From Pseudomonas sp. efr-133-TYG-5 (GTDB taxonomy: Bacteria > Pseudomonadota > Gammaproteobacteria > Pseudomonadales > Pseudomonadaceae), in assembly GCF_030209175.1 (NCBI RefSeq), contig NZ_JARVSM010000001.1, positions 496,001 to 560,000 of the forward strand: 64,000 bases of DNA. The letters are read 5' to 3'. Position 1 is the first letter of the stretch; every line of letters begins with the position of its first letter. The translations under genes and the position numbers were made by a program. Below, in pieces: positions 36,274-44,927 of the stretch. Under the pieces are notes generated by a model. It was not told the DNA's origin, ran no database searches, and saw nothing but the letters and a program-made list of their open reading frames with translations.

Positions 36274-37395
36274 TCAGCGGCGACGGAAGCGGGCCAGGCG
36301 ATCCTCATCAAGCGTCAGCCCCAGGCCTGGAGTGGCCGGAACATGCAAGTGGAAGTCGCGGTAGACCGGTGCTTCGGTGACGATTTCTTCGGTCAGCAGC
36401 AGCGGCCCGAACAGTTCGGTTTGCCACTGCAATTGCTCAAGCGTGATGAAGGCATGGGCCGACGCCAGCGTGCCGACGGCACCCTCCAGCATCGTGCCGC
36501 CGTACAGCGCAATGCCGGCCGCCTGGGCGATATGGGCTGTGCGCAGGACAGCGCGAGGGCCACCGTTCTTGGCGATCTTGAGGGCGAAAATACTCGCCGC
36601 GCCGTCGGCGGCGAGGCTGAAGGCATCCTCGACACATTCAATGGATTCGTCGGCCATGATCGGCGCCGGGCTGCGCTGGTTGAGACGAATCTGCCCGCCG
36701 CGATTGATCCGGGAGATAGGTTGCTCGATCAGGTCGATCCCGTTCTCGCCGAGGATTTGGCATCCTTTGATCGCTTGAGATTCGCTCCAGTATTGGTTCA
36801 CGTCGACCCTGACACTGGCACGATCGCCGAGGGCTTTCTTGATCGCGACGACGTGAGCCAGGTCGCGCTCCAGCGCATTGGCGCCAATCTTTAGTTTGAA
36901 AATACGGTGCCGACGCAGCTCGAGCATGTGCTCGGCTTCCTGGATGTCCTTGGCAGTGTCACCGCTGGCGAGCGTCCACGCCACTTCGAGTGCATCGCGC
37001 ACGCGCCCGCCCAGCAGTTCGCTCACAGGCAGGCCTAAACGCTTGCCCTGGGCGTCCAGCAACGCCGTTTCGACGGCGGACCGGGCAAACGTATTGCCCT
37101 TGATGGCCTTGTCCAGACGCTGCATCGCGGCATTGATGTTTTCCGCATCCTGGCCAACCAGTAACGGTGCGAAATAGCTGTCGAGGTTGGTCTTGATGCT
37201 TTCCGGACTCTCATTGCCGTAAGCCAGCCCACCGATCGTCGTCGCTTCGCCAATGCCCTCGATACCATCACTGCAAAGCAGGCGAAGAATGACCAGGGTT
37301 TGCCCCTGCATGGTATGCATGGCCAACTTGTGCGGGCGAATGGTGGGCAAGTCGACGATGATCGTCTCAAGGCGCTCGATCCGGGTTACGTTCAT
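36274..37395 (-). CDS. catB: Muconate cycloisomerase
   Basis: 373 residues, the same as P. putida CatB. Enolase-superfamily motifs are present: KLKIGA (catalytic Lys region), VDVNQYW, EQPISRINRGG, and MADESIECVEDAFSL. It cyclises cis,cis-muconate to muconolactone. ATG 37395 fits the usual N-terminus (9 residues before ETIIVDLPTIRPHK); ATG 37407 would give four more. It is divergent from catR across 150 bp containing a LysR box. Confidence 0.94.
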   Translation of the reverse strand: MNVTRIERLETIIVDLPTIRPHKLAMHTMQGQTLVILRLLCSDGIEGIGEATTIGGLAYGNESPESIKTNLDSYFAPLLVGQDAENINAAMQRLDKAIKGNTFARSAVETALLDAQGKRLGLPVSELLGGRVRDALEVAWTLASGDTAKDIQEAEHMLELRRHRIFKLKIGANALERDLAHVVAIKKALGDRASVRVDVNQYWSESQAIKGCQILGENGIDLIEQPISRINRGGQIRLNQRSPAPIMADESIECVEDAFSLAADGAASIFALKIAKNGGPRAVLRTAHIAQAAGIALYGGTMLEGAVGTLASAHAFITLEQLQWQTELFGPLLLTEEIVTEAPVYRDFHLHVPATPGLGLTLDEDRLARFRRR

Positions 37396-37529
37396 TTCTG
37401 GTTCCATTGTGCGCGGGTTCAGATGTGGGTCGTGATGCCGAAGCATCGATACCCACGGAATCTTGTTTGATGTAACTTAGAATCCGCGCAACGCATCCAC
37501 TGCGTCCAATATTCATTTTGTCTCTCTTC

Positions 37530-37544
37530 ATACCTCGGAGGTAT
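37530..37544. promoter_or_regulatory. CatR-type operator (ATAC-N7-GTAT)
   Basis: ATACCTCGGAGGTAT is a perfect 7+1+7 palindrome and fits the ATAC-N7-GTAT recognition site of CatR/ClcR-type LysR regulators (core T-N11-A). It covers the GGAGG ribosome-binding site of catR, whose GTG is at 37546, so bound CatR would block its own gene. Measured from catB it is about 135-150 bp upstream of the ATG. TTGGAC on the catB strand at 37509-37504 is a candidate -35, placing the box about 20 bp before it. Confidence 0.85.
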
Positions 37545-37545
37545 C

Positions 37546-38418
37546 GTGGAATTAAGACATATCCGCTACTTTCAAGCGGTGGCCGAAACACTGAATTTCA
37601 CCCGTGCCGCCGAGCGTCTGAATATTGCCCAGCCACCGCTCAGCCGACAGATTCAGCAACTCGAAGAGCATCTGGGTACAGCGCTGCTGGAGCGCACGCG
37701 TCCGGTGCAATTGACCGAAGCGGGCCGCTATTTCCATGAGCACAGCGGCATGCTGCTCAAGCAGCTTGAGCAGCTGTGCGAGAACACCCGACGCATTGGT
37801 GAGGGGCAACGGCAATGGCTCGGTATCGGCTTTGCGCCGTCCACCCTTTATGCACTGCTGCCTGAACTCATTCGGGAATTGCGCCGCGATTCAGACCTTG
37901 AGCTGGGTCTGCAGGAAATGACCACGCTTGAGCAGATCGAGGCACTGAAAAGCGGCCGCATCGACATAGGTTTTGGTCGTATTCACTTCGACGACGGTGC
38001 CATCCACCAGCAAGTGCTCTATGAAGATCCGCTGGTCGCGGTACTGCCGACCGGGCACCGTTTGCAAGGCGAAACCATCACCCTGGAGCGTCTGTCGCAC
38101 GAGTCTTTCGTGCTGTACCCGGCCAACCCGAGACCCAGCTACGCCGATCATGTTCTGGCGTTGTTTGCCAATCACGGTATGGGCGTGCGGGTTTCTCAAT
38201 GGGCCAATGAGCTGCAGACAGCGCTGGGCCTGGTGGCGGCCGGACTGGGCATCACGCTGGTCCCCGCCGCTGTTCAGCAGCAACATCGTGCGGATCTCAC
38301 CTACGCGCCTATTCAGGATTCCGAAGCGGTATCGCCGATCATTTTGAGTCGCCGGACTGGCGACATCAGTCCTATCGTCCAACGCTGTCTCGGCATCATC
38401 GCTTCCATCAATCGCTGA
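37546..38418 (+). CDS. catR: LysR-family regulator of catBCA (CatR)
   Basis: 290 residues starting at GTG 37546 (MELRHIRYFQAVAETLNFTRAAERL, NIAQPPLSRQIQQLEEHLG), exactly the CatR N-terminus. It activates catBCA with cis,cis-muconate as inducer. The effector domain is complete (EDPLVAVLPTGHRL, ALGLVAAGLGITLVP). Divergent from catB, with its operator overlapping its own ribosome site. A long hairpin covers its stop codon. Confidence 0.94.
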   Translation: MELRHIRYFQAVAETLNFTRAAERLNIAQPPLSRQIQQLEEHLGTALLERTRPVQLTEAGRYFHEHSGMLLKQLEQLCENTRRIGEGQRQWLGIGFAPSTLYALLPELIRELRRDSDLELGLQEMTTLEQIEALKSGRIDIGFGRIHFDDGAIHQQVLYEDPLVAVLPTGHRLQGETITLERLSHESFVLYPANPRPSYADHVLALFANHGMGVRVSQWANELQTALGLVAAGLGITLVPAAVQQQHRADLTYAPIQDSEAVSPIILSRRTGDISPIVQRCLGIIASINR

Positions 38419-38447
38419 TCCGCGCACGCTATGGCGTGCGCGGATCA
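38416..38447. terminator. Perfect 14-bp hairpin over the catR stop
   Basis: TGATCCGCGCACGC (38416-38429) pairs perfectly with GCGTGCGCGGATCA (38434-38447) with a TATG loop. The stem begins at the catR TGA itself. No T-run follows on either strand, so efficiency as an intrinsic terminator is uncertain; it lies between catR and the amidohydrolase gene converging on it and could act for both. Confidence 0.65.
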
Positions 38448-38476
38448 ATCCTGGCGTCCGCAGTTGAGCTGGGCGA

Positions 38477-39655
38477 TCAGACGAGAAAATCTTCCACCAG
38501 TTTTACCCAGCAATCGGCGCCCAGTGGGATAAGCTCATCATTGAAGTCGTAGTGTGGGTTGTGCACGGAGCAGCCGTGAAACTCGCCCTCACCGTTGCCC
38601 AACAGGAAATAGCACCCCGGTACTTCTGCGAGCATCCAGGCGAAGTCTTCGGTACCCATGACCTTCGGCCCTCGGCGTTGCAGATGGCCAGGTGCAAAAA
38701 GCGGCACAAGGCTTTCGCGCACGCGTTGTGTTTCGGTGTCATCGTTGATCAGTGCCGGGGCCAGCGGAGTGAATTCCAGCTCAATGCTCACGCCGAACGC
38801 TTGCTCGTGACCGCGGACAATGTGTTCCAGTCGCTGATTGATCTTCTGCTGGGTCTGCGGAGTATCGGTACGCACACTGATCAGCATGCGGGCCTCGTCA
38901 GGAATGATGTTGTAGACACTCCCGGCCTGTAGCATGCCAATGCTGATGGCCGCGTACTCTTCCGGGCCGAGGTTGCGCGACTTGATGGTCTGGATCGCAT
39001 TGATCAGGCTGGCCACCACGGGCAATGGATCGACCGACTTCTCGGGCATGGCGCCGTGCCCACCTTGGCCGGTGATCCGCAGCGACACACGCTCCGAGGA
39101 CGCCATGGTCGGCCCCGCCTGAACCACGGCCGTGCCCAAGGGGTAACCGGGCATGTTGTGCAGCGCAAAAATCGCATCGCAGGGAAAACGCTGGAACAGG
39201 CCGTCGTCGATCATCGCCTTGGCCCCACACAGGCCCTCCTCGTCCGGTTGGAAAATCAGATTGAGGGTGCCGTTGAATTGGCCGTGGCTGGCCAGACGAT
39301 AAGCAGCCGCGAGCAGGATCGCGGTGTGCCCGTCATGCCCGCAGGCATGCATGCGACCGGCAATCTGGCTGGCATGCGCAAAGGGGTTTTTTTCCTGCAT
39401 GGGCAGCGCATCCATGTCGGCGCGCAGACCGATACGGCGTGTGCCCTCGCCTCTTTTCAGGACACCGACCAGGCCATGTCCGCCGATACCGCGATGCACC
39501 TCATAGCCCCACTGCGTCAGCTTGGCGGCGACCAATTCTGCGGTGTTCGGGGTTTCGCCGCCCAGTTCAGGCGCAGCGTGGATTTGTCGGCGCAAAGTGA
39601 TGAAGCTTTGCAGTTCGATGTCGCTCAACGCTGATGTGTTGTGTTGATTGCGCAT
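38477..39655 (-). CDS. M20-family amidohydrolase, possible hippurate hydrolase
   Basis: 392 residues of the aminoacylase/hippuricase branch of M20D metallopeptidases. The metal-binding motif is RMHACGHDGHTA (H103, H107, D108, H110), with D80 in LRADMDALP, the DEEG pair in FQPDEEGL, and FALHNMPG. It hydrolyses N-acyl amino acids. Placement beside ben and cat genes makes benzoyl-amino acids such as hippurate an attractive substrate (inference only). Start ATG 39655 lies 3 nt after the stop of the symporter gene, so the two form an operon. Confidence 0.9.
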   Translation of the reverse strand: MRNQHNTSALSDIELQSFITLRRQIHAAPELGGETPNTAELVAAKLTQWGYEVHRGIGGHGLVGVLKRGEGTRRIGLRADMDALPMQEKNPFAHASQIAGRMHACGHDGHTAILLAAAYRLASHGQFNGTLNLIFQPDEEGLCGAKAMIDDGLFQRFPCDAIFALHNMPGYPLGTAVVQAGPTMASSERVSLRITGQGGHGAMPEKSVDPLPVVASLINAIQTIKSRNLGPEEYAAISIGMLQAGSVYNIIPDEARMLISVRTDTPQTQQKINQRLEHIVRGHEQAFGVSIELEFTPLAPALINDDTETQRVRESLVPLFAPGHLQRRGPKVMGTEDFAWMLAEVPGCYFLLGNGEGEFHGCSVHNPHYDFNDELIPLGADCWVKLVEDFLV

Positions 39656-39658
39656 GGG

Positions 39659-40978
39659 TCAGTCTCGTCCAATGTTTTCCGGGAACAGTTTCAAGCAGCA
39701 CAGGCTGATGACCCCGCCGACAAGCAGGTAAAACGCCGGAGCCGTGGGGGTGTTGAGCGCCGAGGTCAGCCAAGTGGCGATCAACGGCGAGAAGCCACCG
39801 AACAGGGTGACGCCGAAGCTGTAGCTCACCGACGTCCCGAGGGCTCGGTGCTGCTTGGCAAAGGCCTCCATGATCATCGCGAAAAACGCACCCGAGCCCA
39901 CGCACCCGGGCAGCACCAGCAGTGCGACGATCAGCATCGCGATGTACAAGTCCGTGGTATGCGACAGCAGCCATAGCGCCGGCCATGCCGCGATAACCGG
40001 CAAGGTGATCGTCCAGACCAAAAGCTTTTTGCGCAGGCCGTGGCGGTCCGCGTAGCGCCCTGCAATCGGCGTGATGATCGCCAGGCACGCAGCCGAAACG
40101 CAGGCAATCGCCAAGGCGCTGCGCTGCGGATAATGCAGCGCACTGACCAGGTACGCTGGCATGTAGAAAATGAACAGGTACATGCCGATGGTTGCACTCG
40201 CCATCAGCCCGGTGGCGAGTACGGTGTTGCGCAGATCAATGGCCTCGCGCCAGCCGGGTTTGCGCACGGTTGAAGGGGCGGCGCTGATAGTGGCCTGCTC
40301 AAGGGTTTCCGGCAGGCAGCGGCGGATGTACCAGCCGACAGGGCCAATCAGCAAACCAATGACGAAGGGGATACGCCAGCCCCATGCTTCCAGGTCCGGC
40401 GTGGTCATGACACTGCTCAGGAGCAGACCGATTCCAGCCCCGACCAGCGCCGCGTAACCCTGGCTTGCAGCCTGCCAGCTGACATTGCTGCATCGACGGT
40501 TGGTCGTCGACGATTCCATCATCAACACCGAGGCGGTGCCGATTTCCCCCCCGGCGGAAAACCCTTGAGTCAGGCGGCCGATGACCAACAGAACGGTGCC
40601 CAAGACCCCGGCTTGCTGGTAAGTGGGGGCAAATGCGATCAGCGCCGTTCCCAGCGTCATCAGCGCGATGGTCAGCGTAAGCGCTGCCTTGCGACCCTTT
40701 CTGTCAGCGAAACGGCCAATCACCATCGCCCCGACCGGACGCATCAAAAAACCAACACCGAAAGCCGTCAGCGACATCAGCAATGAGGCTATCGGCGATT
40801 GGGCGGGGAAAAAGTTGTTGGCGATGATCACGGCGAAAAAACTGTAGATCGTGAAGTCGTACATCTCCAGGGCATTGCCGAGGGCGCACGCTACGGTAGC
40901 CTTTCTGGAGTTGCGGGTGGCCGGATCGGCACGCATCGCTCCGTTGGCCAGGGAAGTGTCCGAATGCAGGATGGTCAT
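39659..40978 (-). CDS. MHS-family MFS symporter
   Basis: 439 residues from ATG 40978 (GGAG 7 nt upstream). The metabolite:H+ symporter family signature is visible: ALGNALEMYDFTIYSFFAVIIANNFFP, GFLMRPVGAMVIGRFADRKGRKA, and RLTQGFSAGGEIGTASVLM. Twelve membrane helices are expected. It is close in type to citrate/tricarballylate or aromatic-acid carriers. It is the first gene of the operon with the amidohydrolase and may import the latter's substrate. Confidence 0.9.
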   Translation of the reverse strand: MTILHSDTSLANGAMRADPATRNSRKATVACALGNALEMYDFTIYSFFAVIIANNFFPAQSPIASLLMSLTAFGVGFLMRPVGAMVIGRFADRKGRKAALTLTIALMTLGTALIAFAPTYQQAGVLGTVLLVIGRLTQGFSAGGEIGTASVLMMESSTTNRRCSNVSWQAASQGYAALVGAGIGLLLSSVMTTPDLEAWGWRIPFVIGLLIGPVGWYIRRCLPETLEQATISAAPSTVRKPGWREAIDLRNTVLATGLMASATIGMYLFIFYMPAYLVSALHYPQRSALAIACVSAACLAIITPIAGRYADRHGLRKKLLVWTITLPVIAAWPALWLLSHTTDLYIAMLIVALLVLPGCVGSGAFFAMIMEAFAKQHRALGTSVSYSFGVTLFGGFSPLIATWLTSALNTPTAPAFYLLVGGVISLCCLKLFPENIGRD

Positions 40979-41365
40979 GGCACGCTCCGATTTCTTATTG
41001 GCGTTAGGCGAGGCCAACTATCGGGGAACTCCAAAGACGAATCACTTGCACTTTTTGCAGGCAATTAACCAGTGGTTAACTTGTTTGCGTCACGTCCTTT
41101 GAACACGCTCTACAACAGTGCTCAGGGAGGACTTGAAGGCGGCTATCGCACCAATGGCTTTCATTTTTCAGATTCATACAGCCGGCAAATCGGTGTAATC
41201 GTGCATTTATTGAGACCTTTTCACGCGCCTGCGCGCCTCAATATGGCGGTGACTCCTTAGCAAATTAACCAATAGGCATACCCATGCAAAATTGACCATT
41301 TCCGCCGGTTTTTATTTTCGTGGAGGCTGCGATCCATCAGCCATCACGTCTACGGAGCGTCTGAA
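40979..41365. other. 387-bp divergent promoter region, MHS symporter/porin
   Basis: AT-richer than flanks, with no gene on either strand. It contains a 15-bp palindrome (41065-41079) on the symporter side and a second copy of its half-site (AATTAACCA, 41263-41271) on the porin side. Both are about 95 bp from the start codon they face. A LysR gene lies just beyond the porin. Confidence 0.6.
41065..41079. promoter_or_regulatory. Palindromic operator candidate TTAACCA-G-TGGTTAA
   Basis: A perfect 7+1+7 inverted repeat located 87-101 bp upstream of the MHS-symporter ATG, where LysR regulators usually bind. AATTAACCA recurs at 41263-41271, about 95 bp upstream of the porin ATG. The likely binder is the LysR product encoded at 42502-43425 (inference). 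Confidence 0.55.
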
Positions 41366-42505
41366 ATGGTTATGTCCGCCGCGCGCAATTGTTCATTGAC
41401 CGCATTGCTCTTGGGACTCGGGCTACCGCCATGCAGCCAGGCTGAGGGATTTCCTGCCATCGCTCGAGTAGCGCCAGGATTTGGCTATTACAACGTCGAT
41501 AAGGGCTACACCGACAAGCTCAATGTCTACGGCACGCTCGACGCATTTGTTAATTATCAGGACTCGGGCCATCACTCCGGAACCAGACTCGCGGGCGGTG
41601 GCGCCTGGACCAACAAGCTCGGGCTCTACATGCGCAAGGCCCTCAACCCGGACACGGTGCTGGAGTTCGACGTCGAGGAAGGTTTCAACCTCAATGGCCA
41701 AGCGCTGGATGAGCACTGGAAGCAGGTCGGCACCCTACGCCTGGCGGTGGCGGCGCTGCGCTCGCGGGAGTACGGCAAGTTGGAATTCGGCAAAACCTAT
41801 GGCATGGGCACGCCGACCTTTGCCGATCCATTCCTGGCCACCTACGGATCGCCCTATACCTACCTGACCAGCCCGCCCGCTGGACGCGGTGCCTATTATC
41901 TGGATATGCGACCGAAGCACACCCTCGCCTACACCACGCCCACATTCGCCGGTTTCAGCGCGGCCACCGCTGTGAGCCTGGGCCTGAACGATACCGCCAG
42001 CTCCGGCAACACCGTGCGCGGCAAAGGCATGAGTGTTCAGTACAGCAATGCGCGGTGGCTATTGCTGGGCTCATTCAATGATTACTTGAGCGATCCGTGG
42101 GACGACGGCGACCGCCAGCGGCAGACCCACAACTATTTCAAAAGCGCTTCGGCGTTTTATGACTTCGGGTCGCTGTCTGCCAATGTCACCTGGCAACGCC
42201 AGGACGTCGACTACCACGCCACACCCAGCATGAGCGCATGGACGGTGGGCCTTGCCGCGCCCGTCGGCAAAGCCGATGTGGCGCGCATGGCATTGGTCAA
42301 GCGCGATATCGAATTCGGCGACAAGGACGCCATCGGGATCATGCTCGGCTACGACCATTTCCTGAAGAAGAACTGGGCCATCTACGGTCGGGTCGCCCTG
42401 ATCGATAACCGCCCCGAATCCGCCATCAGCTATGCGGGAATTCCCCTCGAGCAAACCGGTGACGACCCCAGCAACCTGGCGGTCGGCATGTACTACCACT
42501 TCTAG
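41366..42505 (+). CDS. General (Porin_4 type) outer-membrane porin
   Basis: 379 residues with a signal peptide (CSLTALLLGLGLPPCSQA) and a 16-strand-type barrel ending NLAVGMYYHF, with the C-terminal Phe. KLNVYGTLDAFVNYQ and RKALNPDTVLEFDVEEGF resemble the trimeric porins common in beta-proteobacteria, not OprD. GGAG lies about 9 nt before the ATG. It is divergent from the symporter operon, so one regulator may control uptake through both membranes. The stop overlaps that of the LysR gene (CTAG shared). Confidence 0.87.
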   Translation: MVMSAARNCSLTALLLGLGLPPCSQAEGFPAIARVAPGFGYYNVDKGYTDKLNVYGTLDAFVNYQDSGHHSGTRLAGGGAWTNKLGLYMRKALNPDTVLEFDVEEGFNLNGQALDEHWKQVGTLRLAVAALRSREYGKLEFGKTYGMGTPTFADPFLATYGSPYTYLTSPPAGRGAYYLDMRPKHTLAYTTPTFAGFSAATAVSLGLNDTASSGNTVRGKGMSVQYSNARWLLLGSFNDYLSDPWDDGDRQRQTHNYFKSASAFYDFGSLSANVTWQRQDVDYHATPSMSAWTVGLAAPVGKADVARMALVKRDIEFGDKDAIGIMLGYDHFLKKNWAIYGRVALIDNRPESAISYAGIPLEQTGDDPSNLAVGMYYHF

Positions 42506-43425
42506 TAAGTCGGCTCTGCCGATGACTCAGCGGCGAGCTTGGATTTGAGCCCGTAGAACAAATCCCTCGCCGGCGACGTCAGTGAGTGGCGGTCGACGCA
42601 CACCAGATAAATCGGGTATTCGGGGATGATCTCTTCGACTTCGACCAGGACCAGTTCCGGTACCCGTCCCGGCGGCAGTGCGCTGCCCAGCGCCAGATTG
42701 CTCAGGGTCATGAACGCATCGGCATTCTCCACCAGACGCAAGGCCAGTAACAGCGAGGCGCATTCGATGACCTTCTGCGGCGGGTGAATATCGTTGACCT
42801 CGAACATTTGGTAGAACTGCGAAGAGCGGTCGTCTACCTCGTCCAGGCTGATCCAGTTCGCATACTGCAATTGCCGCAACGAGGGCGAATGCCGCAATGG
42901 ATTATTCGGGCCGCATATCACCGCCCCCTTGATCCGGTGCAGGGCTTCCCAATCGAGATTCAGACGTTGCGTGTTCTGTTGAGAGGTCAGGGCAAAGTCC
43001 AGGCTCCCGTCGCGCAAACGCTGGACGATATGACTGGGGCGCAGCTCGATCAGCTTGATCCGCACCCGTGGGTTTTTCGCCTGGTAGTCACTGATGCACT
43101 TCTCGAAACCCGGCAGCATGGCAGTCAGTGAAGTGACGCCGACAGCCACCTCACCCACGGCCATGTCGTGGATATTATCGGCCTCGATCTGCAGGCGCCG
43201 CATGCTCTCGACCGCCATGTGCGCGTGCCGGATGATGCGCCGGCCTTCGTCAGTCAACGACATGCCTTTGTAGGAACGCTGCAGCAGGGTCAGGCCTAAC
43301 TCGCGCTCCAGATCCTTGATTGAACGACTCAACGCCGGTTGGGTGACATGCAGCATCTGCGAAGCTTCATTGATGCTGCCGCACTGATTGATCGCGACCA
43401 AGGCTCTGATTTGATGGAATTTCAC
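42502..43425 (-). CDS. LysR-family transcriptional regulator
   Basis: 307 residues from GTG 43425 (KFHQIRALVAINQCGSINEASQML, HVTQPALSRSIKDLERELG). The frame is open to 43467, but the added residues precede the HTH without similarity to LysR starts. It has the CysB/CbnR-type effector domain. It is convergent with the porin gene (4-nt overlap of stops). Likely regulator of the porin/symporter/amidohydrolase set; effector unknown. Confidence 0.9.
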   Translation of the reverse strand: MKFHQIRALVAINQCGSINEASQMLHVTQPALSRSIKDLERELGLTLLQRSYKGMSLTDEGRRIIRHAHMAVESMRRLQIEADNIHDMAVGEVAVGVTSLTAMLPGFEKCISDYQAKNPRVRIKLIELRPSHIVQRLRDGSLDFALTSQQNTQRLNLDWEALHRIKGAVICGPNNPLRHSPSLRQLQYANWISLDEVDDRSSQFYQMFEVNDIHPPQKVIECASLLLALRLVENADAFMTLSNLALGSALPPGRVPELVLVEVEEIIPEYPIYLVCVDRHSLTSPARDLFYGLKSKLAAESSAEPTY

Positions 43426-43857
43426 GGTGTGCGACTCGCTTCTTATTTGCCGCCAACCATAAAGCAAGATGCCGGCCAGTCACCACTTGTTGATTCAAGC
43501 TGTCGACTCAATCACGGCGCAATAGTCACCAGCCCCCCTCATTCATCGACTGCTTTCGCGTCAGCCTGCAACTTGCGAGCTGACGTGACGGGTCACTTGC
43601 GCCATTGCATCGGCTGGCAATAGTCGTGCGTAACCTGCCGCGCATGGTTCACGCCCCGTGGGGTGCCATCCGGCCGCACCGGGCAATCCTCGCTATCAAC
43701 CACTGATTCGAGTGGGTCGCCGAAGGCGGGCCGGAGCAGCAGCCCGACTTGATCCGTCAGCGAAATAGTCATTAAAACCACCGCGCGCTCCCCTCGGATC
43801 CCTGCAGATCTACTCCTGGCCCAGCAAAAGCTTGCGCAGCTCGCCGATTTTTCGTTG
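43426..43857. other. 432-bp spacer with no convincing gene
   Basis: It lies upstream of the LysR gene and downstream of the AraC gene, both on the minus strand. Only short open frames are found and none has a good ribosome site with a plausible protein. The LysR promoter should be at its left end. I see no other feature. Confidence 0.6.
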
Positions 43858-44766
43858 TTACAGCGTCGGCGAACGCTTCAACGTCTCACTCGGCAACTCT
43901 TTGAACAGCGCCCGATAGCTGCTGGAAAACCGCCCCAGGTGCCAGAACGACCAGTTCATCGCCACTTCGGCCACCGTGGTCTGCTCGGGACTGCGGTTGA
44001 GCAGTTCGCGTCGTGCGCTGTTCAAGCGGCGCAGGCGCAGCCAATGGGTCGGTGACAGACCGGTGTAGGTCTTGAAGGTCTGCTGCAACTGGCGCAGCGA
44101 GCCGCCGGCAACCTGCGACAGCTGCAGCAGATTGAGTTGTTCTTCCGGCGAATCCGCCGCCCACTGCCCTACCCTCTGCATGATCCTGCGCTCGTCGGCA
44201 CGACGCTGCAGGGCGCCACGATCGAGACAGACCTGCGCGTTATCGAGGATGAACAGGCAATCGTCGAGCAACTGCTGAGTCAGGGCTTCGCGGCTGGGCG
44301 GGTCGAGGGTCTGCGTCAGTCGGGTCAGCGTCGCGCTGAGCCAGCGGCTGAACAAGGCATTCTGCCCGCCGTTCAGGGGCGCCATGAACAGGCCTTCCAG
44401 CCTGGCCACATCCAGGCCGTGCTGGCGGACGAACTGCGGACCGAAGACCACGGCGATTTCCTGGTAGTTCTCCGGGGTGATCCAGATGTTGCGGCTCTCT
44501 TCATTGAGCAGATACAGCGTGTTGTCGCTGCGATCGAAACAGAACGCCAGGGCCCCTTCCGGCGCGCTGAAATTCTGCTCGACGCGGGTGTTCATCTGCT
44601 CTTCGTAGACCTCTACGCCCTGCAGGTCGAGGTAGCGGATCCGCCCGGCGAAATGCCCCGGGGACATCTGCTGGTAATGCTGCACCCAACCCGGCGTGGC
44701 GCGGATCTGCTCGCTGACATCAGCGGTGTTGAAAGCCTGGACCTGTATCGGATTGCACGTCGTCAT
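43858..44766 (-). CDS. AraC-family transcriptional regulator
   Basis: 302 residues: an N-terminal ligand domain of unclear type (VQHYQQMSPGHFAGRIRYLDLQGV) and C-terminal AraC HTH pair (LLQLSQVAGGSLRQLQQTFKTYTGLSP, TTVAEVAMNWSFWHLGRFSSSYRALF). It is divergent from the glutamine-synthetase-like gene (161-bp spacer), so control of the polyamine genes is plausible (inference). In ATG 44766 the first residues MTTCNPIQVQAFN look like a natural start. Confidence 0.9.
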   Translation of the reverse strand: MTTCNPIQVQAFNTADVSEQIRATPGWVQHYQQMSPGHFAGRIRYLDLQGVEVYEEQMNTRVEQNFSAPEGALAFCFDRSDNTLYLLNEESRNIWITPENYQEIAVVFGPQFVRQHGLDVARLEGLFMAPLNGGQNALFSRWLSATLTRLTQTLDPPSREALTQQLLDDCLFILDNAQVCLDRGALQRRADERRIMQRVGQWAADSPEEQLNLLQLSQVAGGSLRQLQQTFKTYTGLSPTHWLRLRRLNSARRELLNRSPEQTTVAEVAMNWSFWHLGRFSSSYRALFKELPSETLKRSPTL

Positions 44767-44927
44767 GGGGGACCTTGCGCACTCTTTTGGTGCGCTTTGG
44801 TGCTGCTTAAAGTGGATAGATGGAACCGCAAGGCCCGCCCAAGATAGTCGTCAACGCGCCACAGGGGAAGCCTGCGGAAGATGAAACCGCACTCTCCGGC
44901 GTCAATAAAACCAATAACGAGGTCTTT

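Noticed and set aside
38416..38447. CRISPR-like or attachment-site reading of the catR hairpin
   Set aside because: It is a single perfect inverted repeat with no array and no integrase nearby; a hairpin at a gene end is the simpler reading.
43593..43781. Possible 62-residue protein on the minus strand
   Set aside because: It lies alone in a spacer, with no good ribosome site at the right distance and no family resemblance.
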